Part shown: in pieces, positions 42,802 through 52,183 of the stretch
Layout of the letters: each line of letters starts with the position of its first letter
Position numbering within the stretch: position 1 is the stretch's first letter
Origin: Robertmurraya korlensis
GTDB lineage: Bacteria > Bacillota > Bacilli > Bacillales > Cytobacillaceae
NCBI RefSeq assembly: GCF_023715225.1
Contig: NZ_JAMBNS010000008.1
Span: forward strand, 1 to 64,000
Reading direction: 5' to 3'
DNA: 64,000 nucleotides
Position numbers and translations under genes: made by a program
The notes under the pieces: model-generated
Databases searched by the model: none
What the model was told of the DNA's origin: nothing
What the model saw: only the letters and a program-made list of their open reading frames with translations

Positions 42802-43536
42802 ATGAACGAGAAAGAAGTACAGATGCAATTAGAGGCCTTGCAGAAGGAACTTAATGAAGCGAAGCAGCAAATGGCGGCCTCGATTGCAGTCAATGAGTTA
42901 TACCATCACAATCAATCAAAAGCGAGAGTGATTCCAAAATCATTAGCATGGAAGCTAATAGGGATCACCTTATGCATTCTAATTATAATCGGAGCCATTT
43001 TTACGATAAAAGCGACCAATCAAGCTACCGTACAAAAAGGTAGTTTTATAGAGCAAATAAAAGACTTGTCGTCACTTGCGTCAGCACAGGCGTACGCGAA
43101 GGCGGTTATTGAAAAAGAGGACAATCAGCTGTTTGGGAAGGAAATTAGTACGAATCTTCCGGGAACAAAGAGAAAGTTCCTTCTTATTATCCCAGGCACG
43201 GTTACGGCGGGAGTGGACTTAGCTGGAATCAATGAATCCAATCTCCGCGTAAATGAGGAAGAGAAGATCATAGAAATTACGCTTCCACAAGCTTCTATTA
43301 TCCAAGAGCCAACATTAGATTTTGACCAAGCTCAGGTGTTTTCCGTGGAAGGGATTTTTCGGGACGAAGTGAATTGGAATGAGGCGTACGAGCTCGCAGA
43401 GGAGGCCAAGAGGCTCGTAAAGGAAGAGGCCATTGCTCAAGGGCTTATACAGGTGGCAGAACAGAATGCCGAGAAAACATTAACGGAGTTTTTCTCAGCA
43501 CTTGGATATCGCGCGGTGATCACGTATGAAAAGTAA
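42802..43536 (+). CDS. Membrane-anchored DUF4230 protein
   Basis: A 244-aa protein: an N-terminal coiled-coil-like stretch (about residues 1-30), one transmembrane helix ([18 protein letters not shown], about 53-70) and an extracytoplasmic domain of about 170 residues. The domain has [21 protein letters not shown] and [23 protein letters not shown], as in DUF4230. The function is unknown. The ATG at 42802 follows AAGGAGG by 6 bases. It overlaps ung by 11 bases. Confidence 0.75.
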   Translation: MNEKEVQMQLEALQKELNEAKQQMAASIAVNELYHHNQSKARVIPKSLAWKLIGITLCILIIIGAIFTIKATNQATVQKGSFIEQIKDLSSLASAQAYAKAVIEKEDNQLFGKEISTNLPGTKRKFLLIIPGTVTAGVDLAGINESNLRVNEEEKIIEITLPQASIIQEPTLDFDQAQVFSVEGIFRDEVNWNEAYELAEEAKRLVKEEAIAQGLIQVAEQNAEKTLTEFFSALGYRAVITYEK

Positions 43537-44191
43537 TATGAATGGCTGGGAGTCTTACATCGGGGACGAGTTTAAACAGGAATACTTCACAAAGCTTGAA
43601 CACCTAATTGAAGAGGAGTATAAACAATATACGATCTATCCGAAAAGAGATCACATCTTTTCTGCACTACAGTACACAAGGTTTGAGCAGGTGAAGGTTG
43701 TCATACTCGGTCAGGATCCTTATCATGGTCCAGAGCAAGCTCATGGCTTGAGCTTCTCGGTCCTGCCAGGTGTTCCTACGCCACCATCGTTAAAAAATAT
43801 TTTTAAAGAGTTACAGAGTGATATAGGCGCACCTATACCAAACCACGGATATTTAAAAAATTGGGCAGATGAAGGGGTTCTTCTGTTAAACACCGTTTTA
43901 ACGGTTCGAGCGGGTCAGGCACACTCTCATAAAAAGATGGGCTGGGAAACCTTCACCGATGCAGTGATCTCAAAGCTTAGTGAGAGAGAGAAACCGATGG
44001 TGTTTGTATTATGGGGGAAACCAGCACAAGAGAAAAAGAAGTTGATTTCCGATCATCACTATATCATTGAAGCTCCTCATCCAAGCCCGCTTTCAGCACA
44101 TCGCGGCTTCTTTGGGAGCCGACCGTTTTCAAAAGCAAATGAATGGCTGAAGAAGAATGGTTACACAGAAATTGATTGGACAATTAAATAA
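43526..44191 (+). CDS. ung: Uracil-DNA glycosylase
   Basis: A 221-aa family-1 uracil-DNA glycosylase that removes uracil from DNA. The catalytic water-activating motif GQDPYH (62-67, Asp64) and the C-terminal [17 protein letters not shown] with the catalytic His are present. The chosen start overlaps the DUF4230 gene; a second ATG at 43538 is also possible. Confidence 0.97.
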   Translation: MKSNMNGWESYIGDEFKQEYFTKLEHLIEEEYKQYTIYPKRDHIFSALQYTRFEQVKVVILGQDPYHGPEQAHGLSFSVLPGVPTPPSLKNIFKELQSDIGAPIPNHGYLKNWADEGVLLLNTVLTVRAGQAHSHKKMGWETFTDAVISKLSEREKPMVFVLWGKPAQEKKKLISDHHYIIEAPHPSPLSAHRGFFGSRPFSKANEWLKKNGYTEIDWTIK

Positions 44192-44205
44192 AAAAGGTGG
44201 ATCAC

Positions 44206-44373
44206 ATGAAGGTAGAAAAAAAGGATTGTTTTAAATGCCAATATTTCTACGTGACTTGGGACCCTCATTTTCCAAAAGGATGCAAAGCATTTGGATTTAA
44301 AACAAGGCAGCTGCCATCTATTGAAGTAAGGAAGGCATCAGGCCAGGCTTGCCTGCGTTTTGAGAAAAAGTAA
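44206..44373 (+). CDS. Small four-cysteine protein next to ung
   Basis: A 55-aa protein, too short for most gene finders, with a clear AAAAAGGTGG site 5 bases before its ATG. Cysteines at 8, 11, 26 and 49 (CFKCQYFYVTWDPHFPKGC, then GQACL) suggest a metal site. It directly follows ung, an arrangement that I believe is common in Bacilli. The function is unknown. Confidence 0.7.
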   Translation: MKVEKKDCFKCQYFYVTWDPHFPKGCKAFGFKTRQLPSIEVRKASGQACLRFEKK

Positions 44374-44442
44374 CGCTATTCTTTGGAAAATTTAGTGACA
44401 GGTCGTATACTATAGGGTAGACAAGGGTATGAGGTGAACGAA

Positions 44443-44730
44443 TTGGAAATTAGTGTGCAAAAGCTACTTTTAAAAATGGAACAGGAGCTGCAGGCAGCCA
44501 AATCAAGTGGGACCAACTCACAAGTGAGAGAACGAGTTCATGCCATTAAAACATTATGCGAGCTTGTACTTGAAAGTCAATCGGGTGAGACCACACGTGG
44601 ATTACCGCGAGTGAATCCTGTGATTCCAACAAAGGTCGAGCAAATTCTAACTTCTTCACCCGTTCAAACACAGCCGAAAAAGCTGCAAATAGATGATGAA
44701 AGCAATGGAGATTCACTGTTTGATTTTTAA
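44443..44730 (+). CDS. ywdI: YwdI family protein
   Basis: A 95-aa protein of the YwdI (DUF5327) type: an N-terminal amphipathic helix (ISVQKLLLKMEQELQAAKSS), a conserved VRERVHAIKTLCELVL stretch and a disordered tail ending in SLFDF. The function is unknown. TTG at 44443 lies 6 bases after GAGGTG; a GTG at 44434 is inside that site. Confidence 0.75.
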   Translation: MEISVQKLLLKMEQELQAAKSSGTNSQVRERVHAIKTLCELVLESQSGETTRGLPRVNPVIPTKVEQILTSSPVQTQPKKLQIDDESNGDSLFDF

Positions 44731-44748
44731 CATAATGGGGTGGAGAGG

Positions 44749-45120
44749 TTGAAAACGTTTATTATTATTGGTGCCATTAATGCTTTTTTAGCAGTGGCAT
44801 TAGGGGCCTTCGGAGCACATGGTCTAGAAGGGCGAGTTGAGCAGAAATACTTAGAGATTTGGAAAACAGGAGTCACGTATCAAATGTTCCATGCGACGGG
44901 CTTACTGATTATAGGTGTGTTGCTTGGACGCTTGCCGGCTAATGCGCTACTATCATGGTCAGGTTGGATGATGTTAATTGGTATCATTCTTTTCTCAGGT
45001 AGCTTGTACGTTATGACATTAACGAAGATTAGCATCCTTGGTGCGATAACACCCTTAGGGGGCTTGTCGTTTTTAGCTGCATGGATTTTAATCATAGTAG
45101 CAGCAGTAAAATATTTGTAA
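44749..45120 (+). CDS. ywdK: DUF423 membrane protein YwdK
   Basis: A 123-aa protein with four hydrophobic segments and the family start GAINAFLAVALGAFGAHGL. TTG at 44749 gives MKTFIIIGAINA, which lines up with B. subtilis YwdK. The function is unknown. A strong terminator follows and is shared with gerQ on the other strand. Confidence 0.88.
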   Translation: MKTFIIIGAINAFLAVALGAFGAHGLEGRVEQKYLEIWKTGVTYQMFHATGLLIIGVLLGRLPANALLSWSGWMMLIGIILFSGSLYVMTLTKISILGAITPLGGLSFLAAWILIIVAAVKYL

Positions 45121-45159
45121 ACAACAGGAGCATCCTTCTAAGAAGGATGCTCCTGTTTT
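45121..45159. terminator. Bidirectional terminator between ywdK and gerQ
   Basis: AACAGGAGCATCCTTCT (45123-45139) pairs with AGAAGGATGCTCCTGTT (45141-45157), one of the longest perfect stems in the window; A- and T-rich flanks suit both strands. Confidence 0.9.
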
Positions 45160-45160
45160 A

Positions 45161-45706
45161 TTAACGCGGAGGATAAGCAGCTAATCCAGGAACATAACCG
45201 GGATAGTCATACTCAAGTTCCTCGTCAAAGGTTGCATAGGCGAAGTACACCATCGGAATTAAGTATCTCATGCCGGTTTGCGGATCGCTTAAGATTAAGT
45301 GGTCGCGCCCAGCTGCTTCAATTATTCCTTTAAAGGTTCTTGCTAAGCCCTCATCATTTCCATCAAAATTGGTGTAAACAGTGGTTAACTTTCCTTTGTT
45401 TAGGCGGAAGATGTTTTCGATATACGACTCCTCAAGCGGTAACATACCCGGCACTTGAGGACCAGCTGATGGCGCGTTAAAGGCACCTGTGTAACCAGGA
45501 ACAGCTCCTGCTGGTGGAATTGTTGATCCCGCTGGCATAGTAGGATATGCTGCTGGTGCACCGTATGTAGGAATCCCGGTGCCGGCACCGGCTACCTGAC
45601 CAGCTGATGGGAATTTTGGTGCACTGGGCTGGACAGGGGCTCCGAAATAAGGTTGTTGATACCCTGTTTGTCTGTAGAATGCATTTGGATCATAATTCTG
45701 TGACAA
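45161..45706 (-). CDS. gerQ: Spore coat/germination protein GerQ
   Basis: A 181-aa spore coat protein. The N-terminal 95 residues are low complexity, rich in Pro, Ala, Gly, Gln and Tyr. The C-terminal 80 (LPLEESYIENIFRLNKGK, then GIIEAAGRDHLILSDPQTGMRYLIPMVYFAY) is the conserved GerQ domain. GerQ is cross-linked by transglutaminase and is needed for CwlJ to be placed in the spore. Here cwlJ is directly upstream, so partner genes form one unit. Confidence 0.94.
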   Translation of the reverse strand: MSQNYDPNAFYRQTGYQQPYFGAPVQPSAPKFPSAGQVAGAGTGIPTYGAPAAYPTMPAGSTIPPAGAVPGYTGAFNAPSAGPQVPGMLPLEESYIENIFRLNKGKLTTVYTNFDGNDEGLARTFKGIIEAAGRDHLILSDPQTGMRYLIPMVYFAYATFDEELEYDYPGYVPGLAAYPPR

Positions 45707-45735
45707 AGAAAATCCCTCCTAGAAAAGTGATCATT

Positions 45736-46158
45736 TTAATAGACTTTCGGACAATTCTGCTGTGTTGGACTGAAGAAACAGTGCTGTTTATAACGTCCTG
45801 TATTCCATTGGTTATACCATTGGGCAGGGCAGGAACCAGTAGGTCTATAAAACCATAAAGAATTGGAAGCAGGATGGAATCGCTCCCCTTTGATCGCACG
45901 TCTAGCAAGTTTCATCTCATTTTCACGGGGAGCTTGGTAAAAATAGCCCTTGATGGTTGCCTCAAAACCACCAGGACGTTGATAGATCATTTTTCGTAAG
46001 TCACGTATGTCTTTAAAATCTAAACATTCTCCTCTTACTCTGTTCACACCAACATTTCCAACCATTAACATACCTAAATTTCCTTCACCTTCAGCTTCTG
46101 CTCGAATTAATCGAGCCAACAGCTTTACATGCTCTTCTGTGTAAGGGATCACACCCAT
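45736..46158 (-). CDS. cwlJ: Spore cortex-lytic enzyme CwlJ
   Basis: A 140-aa SleB/CwlJ-type hydrolase that degrades cortex peptidoglycan during germination. Conserved parts are LLARLIRAEAEGEG with the catalytic Glu, MLMVGNVGVNRVR, and SLWFYRPTGSCPAQWYNQW. There is no signal peptide, as expected for CwlJ made in the mother cell. The ATG at 46158 follows AGAGAGGTGA by about 5 bases. It is followed by gerQ after 29 bases. Confidence 0.94.
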   Translation of the reverse strand: MGVIPYTEEHVKLLARLIRAEAEGEGNLGMLMVGNVGVNRVRGECLDFKDIRDLRKMIYQRPGGFEATIKGYFYQAPRENEMKLARRAIKGERFHPASNSLWFYRPTGSCPAQWYNQWNTGRYKQHCFFSPTQQNCPKVY

Positions 46159-46276
46159 GAATTTCACCTCTCTTCATGTTGTACATTCTGTGGTGAGATG
46201 AAAGGGTCAAATAAAAGGAAGAAAGCTCACTAATTCATTCGTATGTGAAGGAAAACTCTTTTATTCCTAGATAATA

Positions 46277-46309
46277 GAAAAAACCCTCTAGCAAACGCTA
46301 GAGGGTTCA
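46277..46309 (-). terminator. Terminator of hemQ
   Basis: ACCCTCTAGC (46283-46292) pairs with GCTAGAGGGT (46297-46306); on the minus strand TTTTTT follows. Confidence 0.88.
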
Positions 46310-46316
46310 TACATGA

Positions 46317-47063
46317 TTAGTTTACGTGTAAGAAGCTATGTAGACGATCAATTTCTAGTAAATTTCCTACAAAGAAGGCACCGAATTCGCCGTAACGTGC
46401 ACTCACTTCATCAAAGCGCATTTCGTACACTAGTTTTTTAAATTGTAAAACATCATCTGAGAACAGTGTGACTCCCCATTCGTAATCGTCAAAGCCAACA
46501 GATCCCGTAATAATCTGCTTCACTTTTCCAGCATACTGTCTACCGATCATGCCGTGGCTGCGCATCATCGAACGGCGCTCTTCCATCGGTAGCATGTACC
46601 AGTTGTCATTTCCTTGGCGACGCTTGTCCATTGGATAGAAGCAAACATGCTTCGCTTTTGGTAGAGTTGGATACAAACGAGCAAGGATTTCAGGGCTTTG
46701 ATAAGGATCCTGATCAGCAGGAAGATAGTTGCTTAGCTCTACTACAGAAACGTATGAATGAGCTGGAATCGTATATTCCGCAAGCATGGTCTTATTGAAT
46801 TCTGTTTCAATTTCATTTAACTCTTCCATCGTTGGACGTAAAATCATCATCATAAAATCAGCTTTTTGACCAACAATTGTATATAAAGCATGGCTGCCTT
46901 CCTTCTTATCTTGAGTGGCATTCCATTTTTCTACTAAACCTAAAAATTCATGAATAGCGGTTTGTCTGTCATCACTTGATAATAATTTCCAAGCGGTCCA
47001 ATTGATTGTACGGAAGTCATGTAAACAATACCAGCCATCAAGAGTTTGTGCTGCTTCTGCCAT
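46317..47063 (-). CDS. hemQ: Coproheme decarboxylase HemQ
   Basis: A 248-aa protein of the chlorite dismutase-like family. In Gram-positive bacteria it makes heme b from coproheme III, the last step of the coproporphyrin-dependent pathway. Typical parts are [11 protein letters not shown], the [13 protein letters not shown] segment with the catalytic Tyr and [18 protein letters not shown]-like [17 protein letters not shown]. The ATG at 47063 follows GAGGAGTGA. It corresponds to YwfI and lies beside pta as in B. subtilis. Confidence 0.94.
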   Translation of the reverse strand: MAEAAQTLDGWYCLHDFRTINWTAWKLLSSDDRQTAIHEFLGLVEKWNATQDKKEGSHALYTIVGQKADFMMMILRPTMEELNEIETEFNKTMLAEYTIPAHSYVSVVELSNYLPADQDPYQSPEILARLYPTLPKAKHVCFYPMDKRRQGNDNWYMLPMEERRSMMRSHGMIGRQYAGKVKQIITGSVGFDDYEWGVTLFSDDVLQFKKLVYEMRFDEVSARYGEFGAFFVGNLLEIDRLHSFLHVN

Positions 47064-47252
47064 TTGTTTCACTCCTCATTAGAATTATTATAATGTACAA
47101 AACATACTATACCATAGTTTCACCAGGAAACGTGTGAATAAAACCTGAATTTTCACGATGGTATTATTAAAAAAGGATATTTCTAGTGAGAATTGCAGAT
47201 AGTAAAGAAGATGAGGATTTTGTGGATTATTCAGAAAACAAAAACTTTTTTG

Positions 47253-47267
47253 ATGGAAACGGTAACA
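47253..47267 (+). promoter_or_regulatory. CcpA cre site upstream of pta
   Basis: ATGGAAACGGTAACA matches all 15 positions of WTGNAANCGNWNNCW. Its centre is about 55 bases upstream of the start point predicted from the promoter at 47281-47308, the place from which CcpA activates pta in B. subtilis. Confidence 0.85.
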
Positions 47268-47280
47268 ATCTGTGAAAGAG

Positions 47281-47308
47281 TTGAAATTTTATGTGGTAAG
47301 CGTATGCT
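47281..47308 (+). promoter_or_regulatory. pta promoter
   Basis: TTGAAA (47281-47286) and TATGCT (47303-47308) with a 16-bp spacer, 31 bases before the start codon. Confidence 0.5.
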
Positions 47309-47338
47309 AAAGGTATAGTACATAAGGGAGGATTCGTC

Positions 47339-48316
47339 ATGAGCGACCTATTTACAGGACTGAAGGAAAAAGTAAGTGGACAAAACATTAAAATCGTTTT
47401 TCCTGAAGGTCTAGACGAAAGAATTATTAGTGCAGCAGGACGTTTAGCTGAAGAGAATGTATTAACGCCTATTTTAATAGGAAATATAGAAGAAATTGAA
47501 ACGAAGGCAAAAGAATTAGGCGTGTCTTTAGAGAAGGCTGAAATATACGACCCAAGTCAATTTGCGATGATGGATGAGTTAGTGGCATCCTTTATCGAAA
47601 GAAGAAAAGGGAAAGTAACGGAAGAGGACGCACGCAAGATTTTACTTGATGAAAATTACTTTGGAACCATGCTTGTATATTCTAACAAAGCGGACGGATT
47701 AGTAAGTGGTGCAGCCCATTCAACAGCTGATACAGTACGACCTGCGCTTCAAATCATCAAAACAAAAGAAGGCGTTCGTAAAACATCAGGTGTATTTGTT
47801 ATGGTACGCGAAGATGAAAAGTATGTGTTTGCAGATTGCGCGATCAACATTGCTCCAGATGCACAAGACTTAGCTGAAATCGCAGTAGAAAGTGCAAAAA
47901 CAGCTAGAATGTTTGATATCGAGCCACGAGTTGCAATGCTTAGCTTCTCAACAAAGGGTTCTGCGAAGTCTCCAGAAACGGAAAAGGTATCTGCGGCTGT
48001 TCAAGAAGCAAAGCTAAGAGATCCTCTTTTAGTATTAGATGGTGAGTTCCAATTTGATGCTGCATTTGTTCCTTCTGTAGCCAAGAAAAAAGCTCCAGAC
48101 TCAGTCATTCAAGGGGATGCAAACGTATTTGTTTTTCCAAGTCTAGAAGCTGGTAATATTGGGTACAAAATTGCTCAGCGTTTAGGAAATTTTGAAGCGG
48201 TTGGACCTATTTTACAAGGCTTAAACCGCCCGGTAAACGATCTTTCTCGCGGATGTAACGAAGAAGATGTATACAAGCTGTCACTAATCACAGCTGCCCA
48301 AGCATTAAGTCAATAA
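47339..48316 (+). CDS. pta: Phosphate acetyltransferase
   Basis: A 325-aa short-form Pta that converts acetyl-CoA and phosphate to acetyl phosphate for overflow acetate formation. Family stretches include SGAAHSTADTVRPALQIIKT, SFSTKGSAKSPETEKV and DANVFVFPSLEAGNIGYKIAQR. AAGGGAGG precedes the ATG. A full-match cre upstream suggests activation by CcpA when sugar is plentiful. Confidence 0.96.
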   Translation: MSDLFTGLKEKVSGQNIKIVFPEGLDERIISAAGRLAEENVLTPILIGNIEEIETKAKELGVSLEKAEIYDPSQFAMMDELVASFIERRKGKVTEEDARKILLDENYFGTMLVYSNKADGLVSGAAHSTADTVRPALQIIKTKEGVRKTSGVFVMVREDEKYVFADCAINIAPDAQDLAEIAVESAKTARMFDIEPRVAMLSFSTKGSAKSPETEKVSAAVQEAKLRDPLLVLDGEFQFDAAFVPSVAKKKAPDSVIQGDANVFVFPSLEAGNIGYKIAQRLGNFEAVGPILQGLNRPVNDLSRGCNEEDVYKLSLITAAQALSQ

Positions 48317-48321
48317 AACAT

Positions 48322-48353
48322 CCGAGCCAGTTCTCTTTAGCTGGCTCTTTTCT
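48322..48353 (+). terminator. Terminator of pta
   Basis: GAGCCAG (48324-48330) pairs with CTGGCTC (48341-48347), then TTTT. Confidence 0.8.
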
Positions 48354-48394
48354 ATGGTAAAATAAAGGCAAGAAAACACGAGGTGACGGAAACG

Positions 48395-49243
48395 ATGGAA
48401 GAAGCGCAGAAACTATTAAACCAGCCTACATGGCGAATTATGGATCAATCCAGTACGGGACTTCATATGAGTGCTCTTCATTCGTTTGGGTATGATGATA
48501 CGCTCTGCGCCTCGATAGGTACAAAGGGAGCACCTGCAACGGTTCGAGCATGGGTTCATGCAGATACCATCGTACTCGGAATTCAAGATACTAGATTGCC
48601 TTATATCAGGGATGGACTTGAGTACTTGAAAGACCAAAGCTACGAGTATATTGTTCGTAATTCAGGTGGATTAGCGGTTGTACTCGACGAGGGAGTTCTA
48701 AATCTATCAATTATTCTCCCAGAAGAGGAAAAGGGAATCGATATCAATCGCGGATACGATGCGATGTGGACGCTTATTCAAGAGATGTTTGCTGATTTTG
48801 AACGTTCGATCGAGGCTCGCGAAATTGTAGGTTCTTACTGTCCAGGAAGCTATGACTTAAGCATTGATGGAAAAAAGTTTGCTGGAATCTCCCAGCGGCG
48901 TTTGCGTGGCGGCGTGGCGGTTCAAATATACCTTTGCGTAACGGGAAGTGGAAGCGAACGTGCCAAGGTTATTCAAGAGTTTTACGATCGAGCAATTAAA
49001 GGGGAGGAGACGAAGTTCTCTTATCCAAAAATAGAGCCAGTGGTCATGGCTTCTTTGTCTGAATTGTTTGGCGTTCCACTTACGGTTCAAGATGTCATGC
49101 TAAGGCTCCTGCTCACCTTGAAAAAGAAGGCAGGACTCTTGCAGGCGGGAGTGTTAACGGACGAAGAATTACAAATGCTTGATTCTTATGTCTTAAGAGT
49201 CGTAGAGCGGAATGATAAATTTTTAGTTGAAGCCAATGAATAA
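48395..49243 (+). CDS. lipL: Octanoyl-[GcvH]:protein N-octanoyltransferase LipL
   Basis: A 282-aa amidotransferase that moves octanoyl from the GcvH carrier to E2 subunits in lipoate assembly. It has the biotin/lipoate ligase fold with RNSGGLAVV (about residues 88-96), the catalytic Cys149 in [12 protein letters not shown] and [10 protein letters not shown]. It matches YwfL and stands after pta as in B. subtilis. The ATG at 48395 is 8 bases after GAGGTGA. Confidence 0.92.
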   Translation: MEEAQKLLNQPTWRIMDQSSTGLHMSALHSFGYDDTLCASIGTKGAPATVRAWVHADTIVLGIQDTRLPYIRDGLEYLKDQSYEYIVRNSGGLAVVLDEGVLNLSIILPEEEKGIDINRGYDAMWTLIQEMFADFERSIEAREIVGSYCPGSYDLSIDGKKFAGISQRRLRGGVAVQIYLCVTGSGSERAKVIQEFYDRAIKGEETKFSYPKIEPVVMASLSELFGVPLTVQDVMLRLLLTLKKKAGLLQAGVLTDEELQMLDSYVLRVVERNDKFLVEANE

Positions 49244-49251
49244 AGAAATGT

Positions 49252-49286
49252 ACAAAAGCCGTACCCCATGCAGGTACGGCTTTTCA
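49252..49286 (+). terminator. Terminator of lipL
   Basis: AAAAGCCGTACC (49254-49265) pairs perfectly with GGTACGGCTTTT (49273-49284). Confidence 0.9.
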
Positions 49287-49330
49287 ACTAAGAGATATTA
49301 TTGCCTACTCTCCCAATATATATCTATATT

Positions 49331-50086
49331 TTACTCAGCGATTTTCTCCAAATTTCCATTTCGATCCATCTTGAATTTAGTGGCAGGACGGTCTTCTTCT
49401 TCCTCTAATACCACTAGTTTACGAGCACGGTTCATGATTTTCATTAATGTCTCGTAATCTTCTTGGATGATTTCCGTATTTTGCTCCAGATGATTGATTT
49501 TTCCTTCTAGCTCTTCATTGCGTCTTTTTAATGCAGCAATTTCACGCTTCAGTCTCTCATTCTCACTTTTTAAAATATCCACTTGAATATTGGACCCACC
49601 TAGTGATCGTAGATAAGAGATTACGGCTTCCATACTCATCTCTCTTGGAGCTTGCATTTGTGGTGCGGCCGGGCTTGGTAAGGCTACTTGTGAAATGCTT
49701 TGAGCGATTGCTGCTGGCTCGATAGCAATTTCCTCAGAGAAGTTTGGTACTTCATACGTTTCTACTTCAGCGGCTGCAATCGGGCCAACTTCTTCTAGTG
49801 TTGGAACCGGTGGTGAGTATAATAGTTTCTTTTTTCCACCTTGGTCTTTTCCTAGTATTCTTTGACGCTGCTTCCGTTGCTTTTTCGCTAATTGTAACGC
49901 TTTTTCGTAACGATGTCGTACTACTGCATTCCAGCGGAAACCACATGCTGCAGAGGTACGATTAAGCTTGTCCCCAACCTCTTCAAATGCATTTAGCTGT
50001 GTGCTTCCTTCTCGAACATGTCGTAAAACTGTTTCTGCTAGTAATAAATCATTTTCATCTGTCCATGCGTCTTGTCTAACTTTCAT
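49331..50086 (-). CDS. rsfA: Prespore-specific regulator RsfA
   Basis: A 251-aa protein of the RsfA/YwfN group. The N-terminus is a Myb/SANT-like DNA-binding domain ([23 protein letters not shown], then [17 protein letters not shown], about residues 4-65). A linker and a C-terminal coiled coil ([20 protein letters not shown], about 170-215) follow. RsfA adjusts the sigma-F regulon in the forespore. The ATG at 50086 follows GGGAG by 9 bases. Confidence 0.9.
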   Translation of the reverse strand: MKVRQDAWTDENDLLLAETVLRHVREGSTQLNAFEEVGDKLNRTSAACGFRWNAVVRHRYEKALQLAKKQRKQRQRILGKDQGGKKKLLYSPPVPTLEEVGPIAAAEVETYEVPNFSEEIAIEPAAIAQSISQVALPSPAAPQMQAPREMSMEAVISYLRSLGGSNIQVDILKSENERLKREIAALKRRNEELEGKINHLEQNTEIIQEDYETLMKIMNRARKLVVLEEEEDRPATKFKMDRNGNLEKIAE

Positions 50087-50352
50087 TCTACTCAACTCCC
50101 TAACGAAAATTACATTTTCAAGTTCTTAGTTAAAGCATGACCACATGTGGTGGGTTTTATACCAATTGATTGCAAGGATAGTAGAGTTTTTTTAAAAATA
50201 TTTAAGATATCACTAGATAGACAGGTTTTTTATGGATAATCGGCTAAGGATTACAGCTTGCATTAGAAGAAAAGAAACGGTAAAATACCGTTTAGATTAT
50301 TAAAAAGAGTTTACTTGGCTTAGTATGCACCGAAGAAAGGGTTGTAATATAG

Positions 50353-50577
50353 ATGGCAAATGAATTTCGTGTGTGTGACGATTGTCAGGCCGTAAATTTA
50401 AAAACGTTGATTCCTCGTTTAAAGGATATCGATCCTGAGGCAACAATTGAAATTGGCTGTCAATCATACTGCGGACCAGGGAGAAAGAAAACATTCGCAT
50501 TTGTGAATAACCGTCCCCTTGCTGCGCTAACAGAAGAAGAATTAATGGATAAAATTAATAAGAAGCTGAAAAAATAA
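50353..50577 (+). CDS. DUF1450 family small protein
   Basis: A 74-aa protein with CDDCQAVN near the start and [17 protein letters not shown] in the middle, the four-cysteine layout of DUF1450 (YuzB-like), which may be a thioredoxin-like or metal-binding fold. The function is unknown. It is a single gene with its own terminator. Confidence 0.85.
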   Translation: MANEFRVCDDCQAVNLKTLIPRLKDIDPEATIEIGCQSYCGPGRKKTFAFVNNRPLAALTEEELMDKINKKLKK

Positions 50578-50579
50578 AA

Positions 50580-50614
50580 TCACCTATTGGTACGGAAGAT
50601 AGGTGGTTTTTTTC
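50580..50614 (+). terminator. Terminator of DUF1450 gene
   Basis: CACCTAT (50581-50587) pairs with ATAGGTG (50599-50605), then a run of T. Confidence 0.85.
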
Positions 50615-50624
50615 TTTGATTATT

Positions 50625-50697
50625 TGTCTGATGGGATGTAGAATCGAGCCTTTATTTCAATAGAAATACCAGCGAAGAGAATGCAGCCCATCAGACA
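50625..50697 (+). ncRNA. 73-nt structured hairpin element, copy 1
   Basis: The outer stem TGTCTGATGGG (50625-50635) pairs perfectly with CCCATCAGACA (50687-50697). An inner hairpin ATTTC/GAAAT is capped by AATA. Conserved unpaired parts are CGAGCCTTT and ACCAGCGAAG. A second copy of the same length lies at 52738-52810, with paired changes in both stems. It follows the DUF1450 terminator and precedes ywfO. No known family was recognised; whether it is transcribed is unknown. Confidence 0.6.
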
Positions 50698-50843
50698 TAT
50701 TACTACCTGAGTTGAGGAGAAAAAGGTTGAATGTTGTCTTCTGATTTTGTCGAAATTCTGTAGATTTTTTCCTTTTTTAGGGTGAATTGTAGAATGAATC
50801 AAGTTATAATAGTTTAAAGATAGATAGGAAGAGGGATTCTACA

Positions 50844-52142
50844 GTGGCATATTCACAGGAAAAGCTAGTGGAGGAAAAGGTTTTTAAAGATCCCGTTCAT
50901 CGTTATGTACATGTGAGAGACCGTGTGATTTGGGATTTGATTGGTACGAAGGAATTCCAACGTCTACGCCGGATTAAGCAGCTTGGAACGACATATCTTA
51001 CATTTCACGGGGCAGAGCATAGCCGTTTTAATCATTCGCTTGGAGTCTATGAAATCATTCGTCGCATTATTGATGATGTGTTTGATGGAAGACCGGAGTG
51101 GAACAGTGATCAGCGCTTGCTTTCACTTTGTGCTGCGCTCCTTCACGACCTGGGACATGGACCCTTTTCGCATTCGTTTGAAAAAGTATTCGACCTCGAT
51201 CATGAAGCTTTTACACAAAAGATTATTCTTGGCAACACAGAAGTAAATAAGGTTCTTACAAAAGTAAGCAAGGATTTCCCGAAGATGGTGGCAGAGGTGA
51301 TCGCCAAAACCTCTCCGAACAAGCTCGTGATTAGCTTGATCTCGAGCCAGATTGATGCGGACCGGATGGATTATTTGCAGCGTGATGCGTATTTTACAGG
51401 TGTGAGCTATGGACATTTTGATATGGAACGGATTCTTCGTGTGATGCGGCCGAAGGAAGATCAAGTTGTTATTAAGCAAAGCGGTATGCATGCAGTGGAA
51501 GATTACATAATGAGTCGATATCAAATGTATTGGCAAGTGTACTTCCATCCTGTTACTCGTAGTGCAGAAGTGATTTTGACAAAGATTCTTCACCGTGCCA
51601 AGCATTTGTACCAAAAAGGCTACCAATTTAAGTACGAGCCGATTCATTTTTATTCTGTATTTGCTGAAAATATTACCCTTCATGACTACTTGAAATTAGA
51701 TGAAGCTGTTATTCTCTATTACTTCCAAATGTGGGAAGAGGAAGAGGATTTGATCTTGCGCGACCTGTGTGTCCGTTTTATGGATCGAAATCTGTTTAAA
51801 TACGTAGAGTTTGACCCAGCAAAAGAATATAAGAAGCTAAGTGAGCTTTCTACTTTATTCGCTAAGGCTGGTCTTGACCCGGAATATTATTTAGTGGTGG
51901 ATTCCTCGTCTGACTTACCATACGACTTTTATCGCCCGGGTGAGGAAGAAGAACGCCTGCCGATACAATTGCTCATGAAAAATGGAGAAGTAAGAGAACT
52001 TTCAAGGGAATCTCAAATCGTTGATGCCATCTCAGGGAAAAGAAGAACGGACCATAAGTTGTATTTCCCTGCGGATCTTTTAAAAGACGATTCATCAAAA
52101 AAGAACATTAAAAAGCAAATTCGCAACTTACTAGACCTATGA
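50844..52142 (+). CDS. ywfO: HD-domain phosphohydrolase YwfO
   Basis: A 432-aa HD-superfamily protein. The metal-site residues are in EHSRFNHSLGVYE (His), ALLHDLGHGPFSHSFE (the HD pair, about residues 96-111) and SSQIDADRMDYLQRD (Asp, about 168-182). These belong to the dNTPase-like group; YwfO-type enzymes act on nucleotide triphosphates, but the exact role is open. It starts at GTG behind GAAGAGGG. It is followed by ywgA as in B. subtilis. Confidence 0.9.
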   Translation: MAYSQEKLVEEKVFKDPVHRYVHVRDRVIWDLIGTKEFQRLRRIKQLGTTYLTFHGAEHSRFNHSLGVYEIIRRIIDDVFDGRPEWNSDQRLLSLCAALLHDLGHGPFSHSFEKVFDLDHEAFTQKIILGNTEVNKVLTKVSKDFPKMVAEVIAKTSPNKLVISLISSQIDADRMDYLQRDAYFTGVSYGHFDMERILRVMRPKEDQVVIKQSGMHAVEDYIMSRYQMYWQVYFHPVTRSAEVILTKILHRAKHLYQKGYQFKYEPIHFYSVFAENITLHDYLKLDEAVILYYFQMWEEEEDLILRDLCVRFMDRNLFKYVEFDPAKEYKKLSELSTLFAKAGLDPEYYLVVDSSSDLPYDFYRPGEEEERLPIQLLMKNGEVRELSRESQIVDAISGKRRTDHKLYFPADLLKDDSSKKNIKKQIRNLLDL

Positions 52143-52183
52143 GATAGGTGCTTGATATAAATATGAAGTAGGAGAGGGTCTCA

